Origin: Gymnorhina tibicen
Lineage: Eukaryota > Chordata > Aves > Passeriformes > Artamidae
Direction: 5' to 3'
DNA length: 64,000 nt
NCBI GenBank assembly: GCA_013399875.1
Contig: VXAZ01009369.1
Span: 1,441,298-1,505,297, forward strand
Shown: piece after piece, positions 1-12,500 of the stretch
How the letters are laid out: every line of letters begins with the position of its first letter
Position numbering within the stretch: the first letter of the stretch is position 1
Made by a program: the position numbers and the translations under genes
Notes under the pieces: model-generated
Told to the model about the DNA's origin: nothing
Database searches by the model: none
What the model saw: only the letters and a program-made list of their open reading frames with translations

Positions 1-3000
1 CTTCTTCTACTTAAAGAGAGTTTCTGAAAATTACCACCTAAAAGTCTGAAATTTTAGCTATCAAAGGGATAAAAAAATTTAATTTTTTCTCTTAAAAGCA
101 ACACTTAAAATATATTCTCTTCATTTCTGTGACATTTAGCATGTGATTTCTGACTGCAAAATTCACATGTCACTGAAGTTTCCATGCTAAGCACTTTTGT
201 AGAGTGCCTGCCCAAAGTGCTTTTCTTGTGTGACAAGGTGAACTGCCTCACTGGCAGTCAGTGACCTCAGGATACCAATTAGCAGAAGAGCTGCTGGGCT
301 GTCACTAATACTGACCCACTTCACACCCAAGCAAGTGAAGGCAAGTTGCTGTAGTCACATCATCCGCTACAGAGTGCAAACCCGCATATTGTACCTTCCC
401 AAATCTTTAAGCAGAAGTTTGCTGTTTCACCCTTGAAATGTCAAGCGGAAAAGCTCACCATAGGCTACGTCTAAAATAAGGCCACCCATAGCACAGCAGC
501 ATTGTTTCTCCTGCAGTGTGTCCTCTGAGCAGAACACAGAGCACACAGCCTGCAAAAGGGCATACAGGTGGCACATCTGTGGTTCCCTTATTTGTGTAAG
601 CACCTTGAAAGCTCTGACCCTCAGCAGGCAGCTGTGAACCGTGAGGAGAGGAGGACCTGAAGGATATGAAACTGCAGTAAGGGTTTAATAGAAATCACCA
701 GAAGATAAAAAGCACGGAGTTACACGTAACTGAGGTATCCTGAGTATCAACAGAGCCACTCTTGGAAGTATGAACACAGTTTGGTGCTATAAAAGAATGT
801 CCTTGAATTATTATTATTATGATCATCATCTGGCCTGACCTCAAATGTCATCTTAAATTTTGGTTTAAAAGCACCCTCCCATTGCTTCTTTCCCTATAAT
901 GACTTTGTTTCCACTTGAGTTAAATCAGCAGCTTACAGAATGGACCATTTACACACTATTATAGTTCCCATTTATTCAAGTAACTGAGAAGTTTTTAGTG
1001 AAGTCTACACCACACTTTAGCCTCTGGTTTCTGTTTTCCAGGAAAAAGATGGTTGCTGACCCACTTGAAGGGGAGGGAGATTTGGGGTTGTTTTCTTTGT
1101 ACTTGTAATCTTTCCCTCCTCAAATTGCTTTCTGGGAAGATGATCAGCAGAGAAGAGAGAACTGTGTCACCTTGTGATTGATTACAGCTTTTCGCCAACT
1201 CACTCTCCTCATCTATTTCATATGACATTTACAAAAGCTAGCATGATGTTATATTCATCAGTTTCTAGAGAAAAAATGTCTAGCAATAAGAGTTCCATTT
1301 GTTTCATCACAAATAATTCTATTTCTTCTCAGTCTATCTTGGGAAACATAATGAATACTTTAAAACACTCTCCAAAAGATTTCTCAGACATATTTTGTAT
1401 GTTATATCACATAAGAAATATTTAGTTCTGCTTAGTTATCAGCTGGTACTGTTTCTGAGCTTTCATAAGTCTGTTTTTTCCAAAACCTCTCTTTAACTGA
1501 CTCCACAGACACCTGCACAGCACACATACACATTTCTATTTACTGCACAAAGCCATAGAAAAGCTGACCAAAACAACAATTTCTATTTAGGGCTGTATTG
1601 TGTCTTTAACAAAAGGGAGTGCAGTTCTGAGCTGCTCCAGAGGCACCACAGGAGGGAATTGTACTGCAGGCTGGTGGTTATTTACTTTAAGCATAGAGGT
1701 AAGCTAGCAGTAAATAACTACTCTGGTGCTCAGGTCCAGTAAGCATCAACTGTTCTGGATCATACTGCAGCAGAAAACACAAAGTTAAATAATTATCCTG
1801 TAGCTGTCTTTTCCCACCCATGCCCCGCACCCCTGCCAGGAAAGATAGAGTAAGCACATGCTCATTTAACTTCTCCAGTGTTCTGGGAAATCATGGTAGG
1901 AAGCATGCAGCTGTAAGCCCCTGCCTTGGCACGAAGCCTTCCTTCATGTCCAGCTCCTGGAACATACCTGGGGCTTCAAGGAACCACGCATGGGCAGTGC
2001 CTGTACTGAAGCCAGGCATAAAAACCTGCCCAAAAGCCCCATCCAGCCCCTAATACACAATTTCGGGACAACTGTAGAAAGAGACAGGTCAGCATTAGCA
2101 GTAATCTCTGCTCTTGCACTGATCTGTGAATCAGAAAGAGCAATAAAGCATTAATATGAATAGCAAGTGTGCATTTGAGTGTTCTTCAATGCATGGACAG
2201 ACATCGGCTTTTCATCTGTAAAATACTACCCTAGTTAGCAGAAAAATAGTCTCTACATTCTGCAATAGGTCAACAGTCTAGTTCATGAATCTGGTTTCAT
2301 GTCCCTCCTGAAGGTCACATAAAAACTGGCTTAGGAATCACCACTGGACCTATTGCAGAGCTCCTTTAACTCACCAGGAAAAGTCCTTAATAATTTAACT
2401 CTCTATATAGCTAGTACAAAGACTTAGAAACTGTTCATTAACACAGGAACCCAGTAATATTTAGTTCCTATTAAGCAGTTCAACAAAACGGGCTTTGCTG
2501 TGTCAAAACATGCTATTTCAGCTCAGTGTCTGAAAGGAATATTCACTCTTAAGAACGTGAACTGGCAAGCACAAGTCAGGGCCATATTCGGCAGCAGGAT
2601 GTACCAGTAAAAAGCAAGCTGGCTAAATATCAAGGGCTTGAGAGGCAGATGTGTTTTGCTTGCTTTCCATTGCAAAGTGCTATCTAATTAACATTTCAGT
2701 GCTCCCTGAAAGAACAGAGGGGCTCTACACAGTCCCCCCATTACCCAGAGCCTCCCATGAGGGCAGGAAAACCGTCTGCAGATTCCAGATAGAGCAGTCC
2801 AGACAGGAAGGTACACTGGATGAAAAACATCCATTCTTCAGCTACAACCATAGAAAATATACAGCCACAAGAGAAGTCTGAAGAAGAGATGCAGTCCAAG
2901 ACAAGACTTTTAAAAATGGATGCCTGCTCCCAGCCTTTAATATCCATCTTGTGAGTAACTTCATGCACACATCTGATTTTCCTGCCAAACATTACTACTT

Positions 3001-5380
3001 TCTCTCTTCCTGCTATAATTGTTTTATTTGCCATTTTACCCACTTTGGGGGTTCCCTCACTCATGCCCTCTATTTCTGTGATGGTAATATGGAATGCCTT
3101 CCTAGGTTTTTTTTTGTTTTCATTGGCAAGCATCCTTTTTTCCACTAGGTAGCTTCCTCTCAGCTTCCCTGCAGCCAGTCACACCTGCAGCTCTGCTCAA
3201 GACCAGGAATACAGACATAGTTTTGTAACGAGGGCTGCCAGCATCTTCTTTTGAATGAATGATACACAGGCAAGCTCCCAGCAACTGCATCTCACAGATC
3301 CAGCCATAGTTTTCGAGGATGAAGAAGTGACTATCAGGCTGATAACAGAAGATTCAAGTACAAACACAGCTCTGAGGAGCCTCTCACAGTAGCTGGGCTC
3401 CAGCAGCCTCTTACAGAAAGTGCAGACAACAGCCATGACCAAGCAGACCAACTTCAGCAGTTCTGCTGGGTGTCAGAGCACTAATATTCAAGGGACAATG
3501 AGAGCAGATCAGTCAAGCATATTTTGGAAAAAAAAAAAAAAAAGACGTCCAACAAAAAGACAGAAAAGTATGTGTGTGTTCCTGACAGCTCACAAAAATC
3601 ATTCCATATCACTCACACTGCAGTCCTAGCCCAGTGTTGCAAGCTTAGAAAAAATTGTGATTCTGGCAGATCCATGCCATCCACAAAGAAAAAGCAGTCA
3701 GCTACCCCTGCTGAGCATCTGAACAGCTCCCCAGCCATGCTGCAGCACCTGCCAGACAAGTACGGGTCAGCACAAAATAGAGCAAACACAGTAAGATAGA
3801 CTGGCTACAGGCTTCAGCCACATGAACATGATAGATCACATCTGCACGGCAGCAGCCTGGCCTCAACAAGTCATGACGTGCAGTTATCAGATGTTACCCA
3901 AGTGGATCAGAGTGATGCCAAAACATGGGACCTTGCCTTGATGTCCTCTTTAAGGATGCGATTTTGCCCAAATCCCTGACACAAATCTCTGACACTCACA
4001 GTCCGTGACAGCTCAACACAGATTCAAATCCAAGTTGAGCATTCCACATAAACTTTTGCATCTCACTTTAATAGAAAGTGATTAAAAGGAACATGCTGCT
4101 GTTCAATTTACAATAGGCACAAGCTCTGTATTTGTTTTTCTTTGCAGACGGGGAAAAGAATAGATGAACATACACTTCACTCTGTTCTTTTCCTGGATCC
4201 TTGCCCAGAAATCAAGAGTGGAAATACATGCCAGTTCCAGTGATTTACAGGAAAAATATAAATACACATTTTCCCACTGCACAGCTTCCTGTGTCTCCAA
4301 CACATTCAGCCATCAAACCTTTCAGGTGCAAGCTGTGGTAAATTGGTGCTCCCAGACTGCATCCCTGGAGTTAACAGAAAGCAGAGTACAGCACAGCACA
4401 CAGCACACTGCTGGACTGACTCCAAAGCTGGGGAGGTCAAGGAAAAGATTCTCCCTGACTTTGGTGAGATTCAAAGAGGCTCTGGAAGGCTGTGTGTGAA
4501 AATAAATGGTAACTCAAAAAACCAATCAAGTCTCAGCAATACAGAAAGGAAAATAAACCTTGCAAAAGCATTATGCAGCACACTGAACACTCTTACTCTA
4601 TTTAGAGACTGGAGAGCAAGTTGCAGGGCAACACCCAGGTTGCAATATACTCAGTAGAGAGCAGCAATCTAAACTCCCCCCAGTGAAATCTATATAAGCT
4701 GGTTTTTAGTAGTTGTGCTACACGTCACCCTGAACATTTGTGAGAAGCACTTGCAAAACACTGGAAAACTCACTACTAACAATGGGAATCCATCCTGCGC
4801 TGGGGTGAAAGGCCAGCAAAGTATCTGGGCACTACAGAACCTGCTCATCTTTAGCACTTTGCATAGTGGTCACCAGTGCTGCTGCAGCTCCCTGGTCTTG
4901 TGACCAGGTCATGGTGCTGCTTGAAGCAGAGACCCTGATCTGCTCCGTCACAGAAGAGTGGCTGTACTACATCCGACTAGAAGTTCAGCATTGCCTGGCA
5001 TAACTTGTATTCAGCAGGAGCCATAGTTAGAGAAGATCAAGGACCCAATAAGCATGGCATTCTTAACTTTGTTCCAATCTCCTGTTGGTTGAGCTCAGGG
5101 ACATGAGCTGCTGTATTTTCTGTGTAGTTAGAAGCCCCCACACCAACTTTATCTTATCTTATCCAGTTTTCATAAAACTAACATAAATGTCTTCACAATA
5201 CCCTTTAACAAAAATTTCCAATGTCCAATACCCTCTGCATGAAGATGCAACTTTTTTATTTCTTTAAGCCTTTCTCCTATTAATTTCATTTGATGCTCAG
5301 CAGTTCTTGAATTAGAACACACAGAGAATATTCAACCCTCTACATGCCTCTTAATCAGAGACTACTCAGCTGTCTCTTTC
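1..5380. other. Gene-poor intergenic stretch, nothing recognised
   Basis: I see no convincing exon, RNA gene or identifiable transposon here. Open frames are short (up to 134 codons), start without context and show no family motif. A run of 16 A lies at 3528-3543. The base composition is ordinary AT-rich avian intergenic DNA. Confidence 0.5.
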
Positions 5381-6560
5381 CAAACTGAGTCCCAGTTCAG
5401 TCACAGCCTCCTACAAAAGACTTCTTGTGCCTTTGATCACCCTTGCTGTCCTTCTCCAAACCTTTCCAGTTCTATTACATTATTTTTAAATACAGAGATC
5501 AAACCTTCACACATTCTTCAGAGGCAGGCAAACCGCACATTTATAAACAATGTCATGTTTTGTTCTGTATTCCTTTCCTCATAAATCCCGACATTTGATT
5601 TGCAGTTTTAACCGCCAGTGAGTAAATTGACATTTTCACAGAATTATCCACTAAAGCCCCAGGTTCTTACTCCAGATAACCCAACTCTCAGTGTGAGCTT
5701 GGCTCGCTACTCATTTTTATGCAAATTGGATTGTTTGCTCCCCACATGGATCAATTTATCATTATTTAAACTGAATTTTTCTTAGCCAGTCAGTCTTATG
5801 AGGTCCTTCTGCAGTTCTCCAGACAGACTTCACATTTGCCACCCCTACCACGACAACATGATATCTCAGCAGCTTCTCTCCAAGCCATATGTGAGCAGAG
5901 CCAAGAGCACACAGGTCCCACCACACACTCCTGTGTGATCTCCAAGGACTGACCGTCAACCTTGTTTTCCAACTTTTAGCCAAATTATCTATCCATACCA
6001 AAACTGTCCTTGTGGCATCACAACTACTTAGCTTACCTAAAATCCTCCAACAGGGAAGCTGGTTTTTACTAAGGTCTCTGACAAAGTGACTGTACCACAC
6101 ATCCTCTTTATCTACAAGCTTGTTGACTCCTACAGAGAACAGCAATACATTTGCAAGGCAGATGTGCAACTTATCTCTTACCAAGCACAAGATACTTATG
6201 CAGATATCCTCTAATCCTTCTTTTTATTATAGTTTCTATGCTGTACCAAGTACACACATCAGACTTGCAGGCACAGAATTCTGCAAACCACCCTGGAAAC
6301 CTCTTGAAGCTGGGCATCATATTTATCACCTCCTGGTATAAAGGCAGCTCTAAGACAGCAGTCACACCGTGCTGTAAGCTGCAGTTCCTCTGAAGATTTT
6401 GGATGAGCAGAGTCTAGTTGTGGTGATTTGTTAATGTTCATTTTGACTATTTCTTCTATAGCCTTCTACAGTCACTTCAGCTTCAGAAAGACTTTCTCAA
6501 TGGTACCCCACAGGAAGGTTTGTGGCATGGGAAATTTCCCCAGGTTATTCCACAGAGAAA
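5380..6560 (-). mobile_element. Ancient, decayed CR1/L3-like LINE fragment (antisense)
   Basis: Read on the minus strand, this stretch follows the order of phrases typical of old amniote CR1-type LINE ORF2 3' regions. On the plus strand the reversed landmarks are 'ccttctccaaacctttccag' near 5452, 'tttgatttgcagtttt' near 5595, 'gatcaatttatcattattt' near 5749, 'ccaaattatctatcc' near 5980, 'ctacaagcttgttgactcc' near 6114 and the 'ctctgaagattttggatgag' segment near 6390. There are many substitutions and stops and no intact frame. This is much older than the CR1 3' ends listed elsewhere. The assignment is from memory of the family; the limits are approximate and it may extend to about 7.0 kb. Confidence 0.6.
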
Positions 6561-9500
6561 AACAATTCACAGAATTAATGAAATTTCCTTTGATTTGCCT
6601 TAACAAGTTGGAGTCTTCCTGTTACACCTCAATCACCTATTACTCTTATGCATATCCAAGCAAGTTTCATGCTCCTGCTGCATTTGAAGAAACATGTGAT
6701 GTTTATTATATAAGTTTGAATCCCTTTTGGTAGTTGATAGGTAAAACTGAAAAATTTGAGTACATTTCTGGGCTTTATATATAACCTATAAAAGTAGGAC
6801 TTCTAAAATTTTTCTTTATTTTATTCTTCTTTCTTCAAACATAATTTCAGCTTTTTGGCAGATTCTTCTTACTTCTGATAATCTCTGTTTTGGGCAAAAC
6901 TTCCTGCAAACTCTTCTAACAGGTGCAGTGTCCTTAAATAGTGTTCATGTCAGCTTACTGATAGCACTTTCTCATTTTTACATAATTACCCTTGTCCCCA
7001 CTGGGGACAGCTGTGATGAATATTTTGGCCACCCTTGCTCTAACAAGGATGCTGAACCAAAGTATATTACAGTCCTTATAACAGAGTCTGTAGGATTCAG
7101 GACCTACACATCACTTGGCACAAAGCCACCCACCCTCCTTGCACGCCTGGTGATCAATTGCTCCATGAACCAGACATCAGTGAGTTCATCAACAGTTGGC
7201 TTCTTCATCACATATTACTACCTTCACCCAGTCAACAAGAAGGAAACCAGAGATTCTCATTACTCTTGTTTTCCTTGTAGGAAGACAGGCTTTATATTTT
7301 CCAAATGCACTGTGCTGGCTGCTGCATCCTTCGCTAAAGTTTCCACCCCAGATAAAATTCTTTTTCCTTGGAGGCATTAGCAGCCACAGCACATTTCTTC
7401 TTAGAAGCTGACTAGTTCCCTAGACAATTTATTGTGTTACTGATGCATGTCATGATGGACAATGTAATGATGGACATCTATTCACACTGTAAACAGAAAC
7501 AAAGGTAATGGGACTCTATGGTAACAGTGAAAAGGCTGTTAACCAAAATGAAGGCTTGGAGTGGGAGACATGACTATAATACCAGCCAAACTGGATAAAA
7601 TTAGTAAAGAGGACATGGAAAAATAATAAAGTGGGTGGAACTAATCCAGGACTAGATTTGTCCTACTACCCTATTGTTTCATATAGTCTCACTGTGCTCA
7701 CAATTACAGCCAGTGGAGGGATGATAATAGCATTAGACAGGAAAATGCAGGAATTCATATGCATAGTTCTCAATAAAGGTCAGAGCGAAACCACTCCCTA
7801 CAGTTTATTTTGTTGTACAGAACAACAGCAAAAAAAACCCACAGAGGCTTGCTGATAGGAAAAAGACCACACACCAACAAGATCTGATGCAATGGGACAC
7901 CAGCAAGTTTCAGCTCAGCAGGGTTGCTCTCCCTCTCTCTTAAGACATTCCTACCTTTTTCTTTTGCAGGACCAGAGCTTTAGAGAAGGCTCCATTAGGA
8001 CATTACTATACCATGAAAAACAGACCTGCCAGGAATATATAAAGAAGATACTGTAAGGTTGTTTCATGCACTGCATAATTTGCATATCATTTCTTCATTT
8101 CTGGTTTGTGTGGTTCCAGGCTGTTTGAACCTGCTGTTTGTTCTACCACAGCTGTAGTAGTGCAACTTCGCTTCTAAAATGGAACAAAATTCAGCTTCAG
8201 TGAGTGGGAGTAGGATTGTCTCTCATATTTGTACTTTTTAGCAGCACCGCTGAAAAACACCAAGTTATTGTATTCAATTATACAATGAAACAAAGTTCAA
8301 ATTCTTTTTCCTGATGCACTGGAAAGTGTTGCATAAAAGTACTTCTTTTTGTACCTTGAAAGCAAGAACTACTTTCAAGTGGGCAATCTGCATTCAGGAT
8401 GGATTGTAGGAATAAACGCATCTGATGACTGCTCTGGTTCAACCAAATTCTGCAGGGAAATGCTGTATAAGCTTCACAGTAGGCAAATACGGAATAAGGA
8501 ATGCTTTGCACTTTTGATGTCTTAAAAGCAAACTATGTCACCCAGTTCTTTACTATGTGCTTCAAAATTCTGTCTGATTAGAGAGGTATGGTTTTCATCA
8601 ACAGAAACCCATTCAGAAAAGTTGTGACTTAATACAGCCATGCATGCATTCTCTTACTCTGTAAAGATTTTTAAAAATTATTTTTGACTTATTTCTTCAT
8701 GTGGTTCTTGATAGTGTTTCCTCTACAGTCTATTGCTAGAGAAAAAGTGAATTTACTTTTATGTAAATCCCTATTGATGACAAGTTTTGATGTATTTGCT
8801 TTGTTTTACTGCTTTTTGAGCCCTATTGAGCAGTTCACCCTCCATGAATCCAAGAAGTATAACATCCCTAACAGACATGCTGCAATCACTTCAGATGGCT
8901 GTATGCTCAGAGCAAAACAGAAGGAAAGGGAAACTATCTCTGCAGGTAATCTTTAAATAATATTCCTTAGATGCCCTATGATTTTGACAATGCAAATTTT
9001 CCCCTAGAAGAGGAAAAAAACACCTTACTGCCAAGTGACGGAGACTAAGGCATGCTGCATTTCCCCACCATCTTCACAAGAATCCATGGCAGTTTTTCCA
9101 GCTCAGTCTAAAGCAGCCTTCATTTTATTCCATCAACATTCTTACTAGAATGGACATGAATAAAAGACTCTGATATTACCCTATAAAATGCCTGTCCCCA
9201 AGTCAAAGCACATACACTGTTTCAGAACATGTTTCTTTTATTACCCAAAAAGAATTGTTAGTACCCAACAGGTCTTGAGTTATGCCAGCTTGGCTGACAA
9301 GGCTTAAGTCACTTCACAGCAGAAAATGCAGTATAAACAAAAACACATCCTCCAACAATTACAATACCAAATTCAGGGCCATTTTGCAGAGTTTCCATTT
9401 ATCTCTTTTAGACTGTGCTGTCCAATTTTACTTACAAATGAAATTAGATTAGACTTAGAGAGATCAAAGAGAACCTTGTTTCTGGACAGATGTAGGCTAA

Positions 9501-12500
9501 TTGGCAATGCCTTGACCCTCACAGGGGTCTGCAGTCAGTGCAGTACATAAAGAGCTATTACAGTTAATGGGTTAGTTCTAATTGCACCTTCTTTCCCTGA
9601 ACACCACACTAAAAGTATACCCCATGGAGACAGAATGTGCTGCTTGGTTATTCACACAAGACTCGGGCGCTCAGGAAAACTTACAGAGTGCTTACAGCAG
9701 GGACTAAAGCACACAACTGTGACATGATTTGTTAAAATTGAGAGATAGCAAATATAAGGAAGGCAGCACACTACAAAGGAGCTGACTTAGCTTCTTCTTA
9801 TAAAGTTTAGACTTCACAGATGCTACAGATTTCTGAATGAAATGTGCTTCATAGAGACAGTCACTTTCCTGTCCTCTCTTTACTATGTTTATTAATGTTC
9901 CAGTAGAATGTTAATTTCCAGAAACACTGCATTAACAAAGTCACCTATCATAGGAAGATTTGAAATCCCAACATCCCTACTTACTGAAGTCAGTCCAAAC
10001 CCAGAGGATGAATTAACCACTAACCACATGGGAAGTGAAAACCACTGTCCTCCCCATCACAACAGTCATCACTCAAAGTAGCTCGAAACTTTCTCTGGAT
10101 CGTAAAATACTGATCAGCAGCAGAAACTGGATTTCACGGGATGAATCACTAGATTCATCTTGAGGAGGACTCCTTTACTCCTTACAGATGGAGCTGAAGC
10201 ACCACAAGAGTGGAATCAAGAGTCCAGATTTCACACTAACATAGCATGAAAGCGCTAAGGCCACATCTCATACAATTTTCAGCCTGATCAGAGTACCAGT
10301 CTCCTTGCAGACTGCAGAGAAGATTTATTTCTGTTGTGGCTTTTTCTTATGCAACTTTACTTTAAACTAGCAAGATCACTGACCACATTTCTGATATTCC
10401 TAAAATAACATTCAGAAACCAGAGGGTAGAATGTTGTCAAATACTAGGGAGTGATCAATTTGGAGTTCAGATTATTGGTGAGATAGTAACGCACTTTGCG
10501 CAGATTGCAGGTGCTGTAGGTATTTTCTATGGCAATAAAGCAAGATAAGCACGTTTTTAAAAAATGAAAATATCTAGAAACACCAAAAAAATTTTCCCTC
10601 CACCAAGTGTATATTTTCACCTTTAGAGGATGCATACAAAATACTCAATTAGCAAAGCTGAGAGGGAGGTATTGAGATTCAAACAGATCAGCTTTTCCAG
10701 TTTGCACTAAAATACACAGCATAGGGTAGCAAGGCTTGGAGCTTGCTTCTAATCTTCTGCTGAAGATAAAATACCACAAAACAGCTGCCCCTAAAAACTT
10801 GTTGGCATTCAGACTGTACGAAAAGTCCTGATGTTTGGATACCCAGCAACTGGATTTTTCCATTGACTTGCTTAGGCAACGAAAAGAGTACATCTATTTC
10901 ACACACCTCCTTATACATTTCTTTTCAGGAGCGAAAATGCCATATTTCCCTACAACCACAGTTTTGCACTTCAAGCTAAAACCTGTTGTAAACAGCTCAG
11001 ACCCAGAGGCAAAAATTCATACTAAACTTGAAATCTGGTAGCTAAGCTCTTGCCATGGGCCCATCCATGTTTCATGATCAAGAGATATTTTCTACCGATT
11101 TCTCTGTGGTTGTCTCTGAGACAGTATAGGATAGGGACAAAACACACTATTCTTTTTCTTTGGGCTTAGTTCTGTCATGATTTCGAAAGTGGAAAGAAAT
11201 CAACCTGCAGGACTCTTCATTAGAGGAAAGCTGACATTTATGTCCCATTGCAAATGTTACATGGCTTTCCCCTCCCCCTTGAGTGAAAATAAGAAGGATC
11301 CCCTGAAATTCTATAACATGACTATAGAACTTTTTCTGCCCATGGCAATTTTAGATTACTAGATTGCCTTTAATGAAAAAAATGAATTATTTATGCATAT
11401 GTTCCTCTGCAGTTTAACACCTACAGGCACACTGTATACCATGGGAAGGCTAGGTTCAAAATTCAGGGCTGAGGATCCTGTTGAGTGTCTGGGACCAAAA
11501 GTGACAACAAGCCATTCAGGGAAGTCCCTGTGACTTTATTTCAGGGACGACCCTGTGCTCTCTAAGAAACATCCCTCGTTACAGTGATACCATACCCCCA
11601 GGACTGTGAGAAAACCCAGTTACTACCCTAAACAGTGACAAACCCCATGGTCTTTCTCCAGCATTTCTGAGAGCTGGGACTACTTCCAAAATCCAAGCAC
11701 CACACTTGCATACAGCACATACAAATGTTTCATTAGTACCAGGCCGAATTTGGAGGGAAAGGTCCTAAAAAGCACTCTTCCCCAGAAAGACTATATCACA
11801 TGCCTTAACTGATGTTTAGAATACACTGGTTAAGCTCCTATCTAAACCAGGCAGCTTTTCAAACATCTCCCAGGGAGGCTGCTTTCTCCTTTGCAGTGCC
11901 CACTGCCAGAGATGGGAATGTGAAGTTGGAATTGCTGCTGCACAGCAAGGTAGCCCCAGGTACCCCAGCAGGGCCTGGGCTCTGCTTGCAGCCATCCCAC
12001 AGCTCTGTGCCCCCCACTCTTGCCCCCCATCACCACACCAGGCTTGTGCTGCTCAAGACTCCCACCCAGCTCTTGCTCAAGTCTGTGATATTCCACAGAT
12101 GTGGAAAGCTGGGTCACATCATTCAACAGCTTTATTATGAGGCTAGGAGCCTTACCTGGCCAAATCATCTGGCATGGTACCTCCAGAAGCCAAAATAACC
12201 ATTTGTACATGTTAACTTTAAGCATTAAGCTGATTCCAGGCTTAGGCTCAGCATTTAAACAAATTAAAGTTTAAAAAAATTAGCAGTCCTCTGTCACTGT
12301 ATAACTCCACAACCAGCTTAACAGATTGGAAACATTTTATATTAAAAAAAGGTCATGCATTTAGCATGACAACCTGGATATTAAGTTTCATCACTGTTGG
12401 ATTTCAAATGACTGAATATAAATCTCCCAAATCAGGCAACATAGAAGTTGATGGGCCCCATCACTGCCAAGCATTTAGTAGCTCCAAATCCTTGCTGAAG

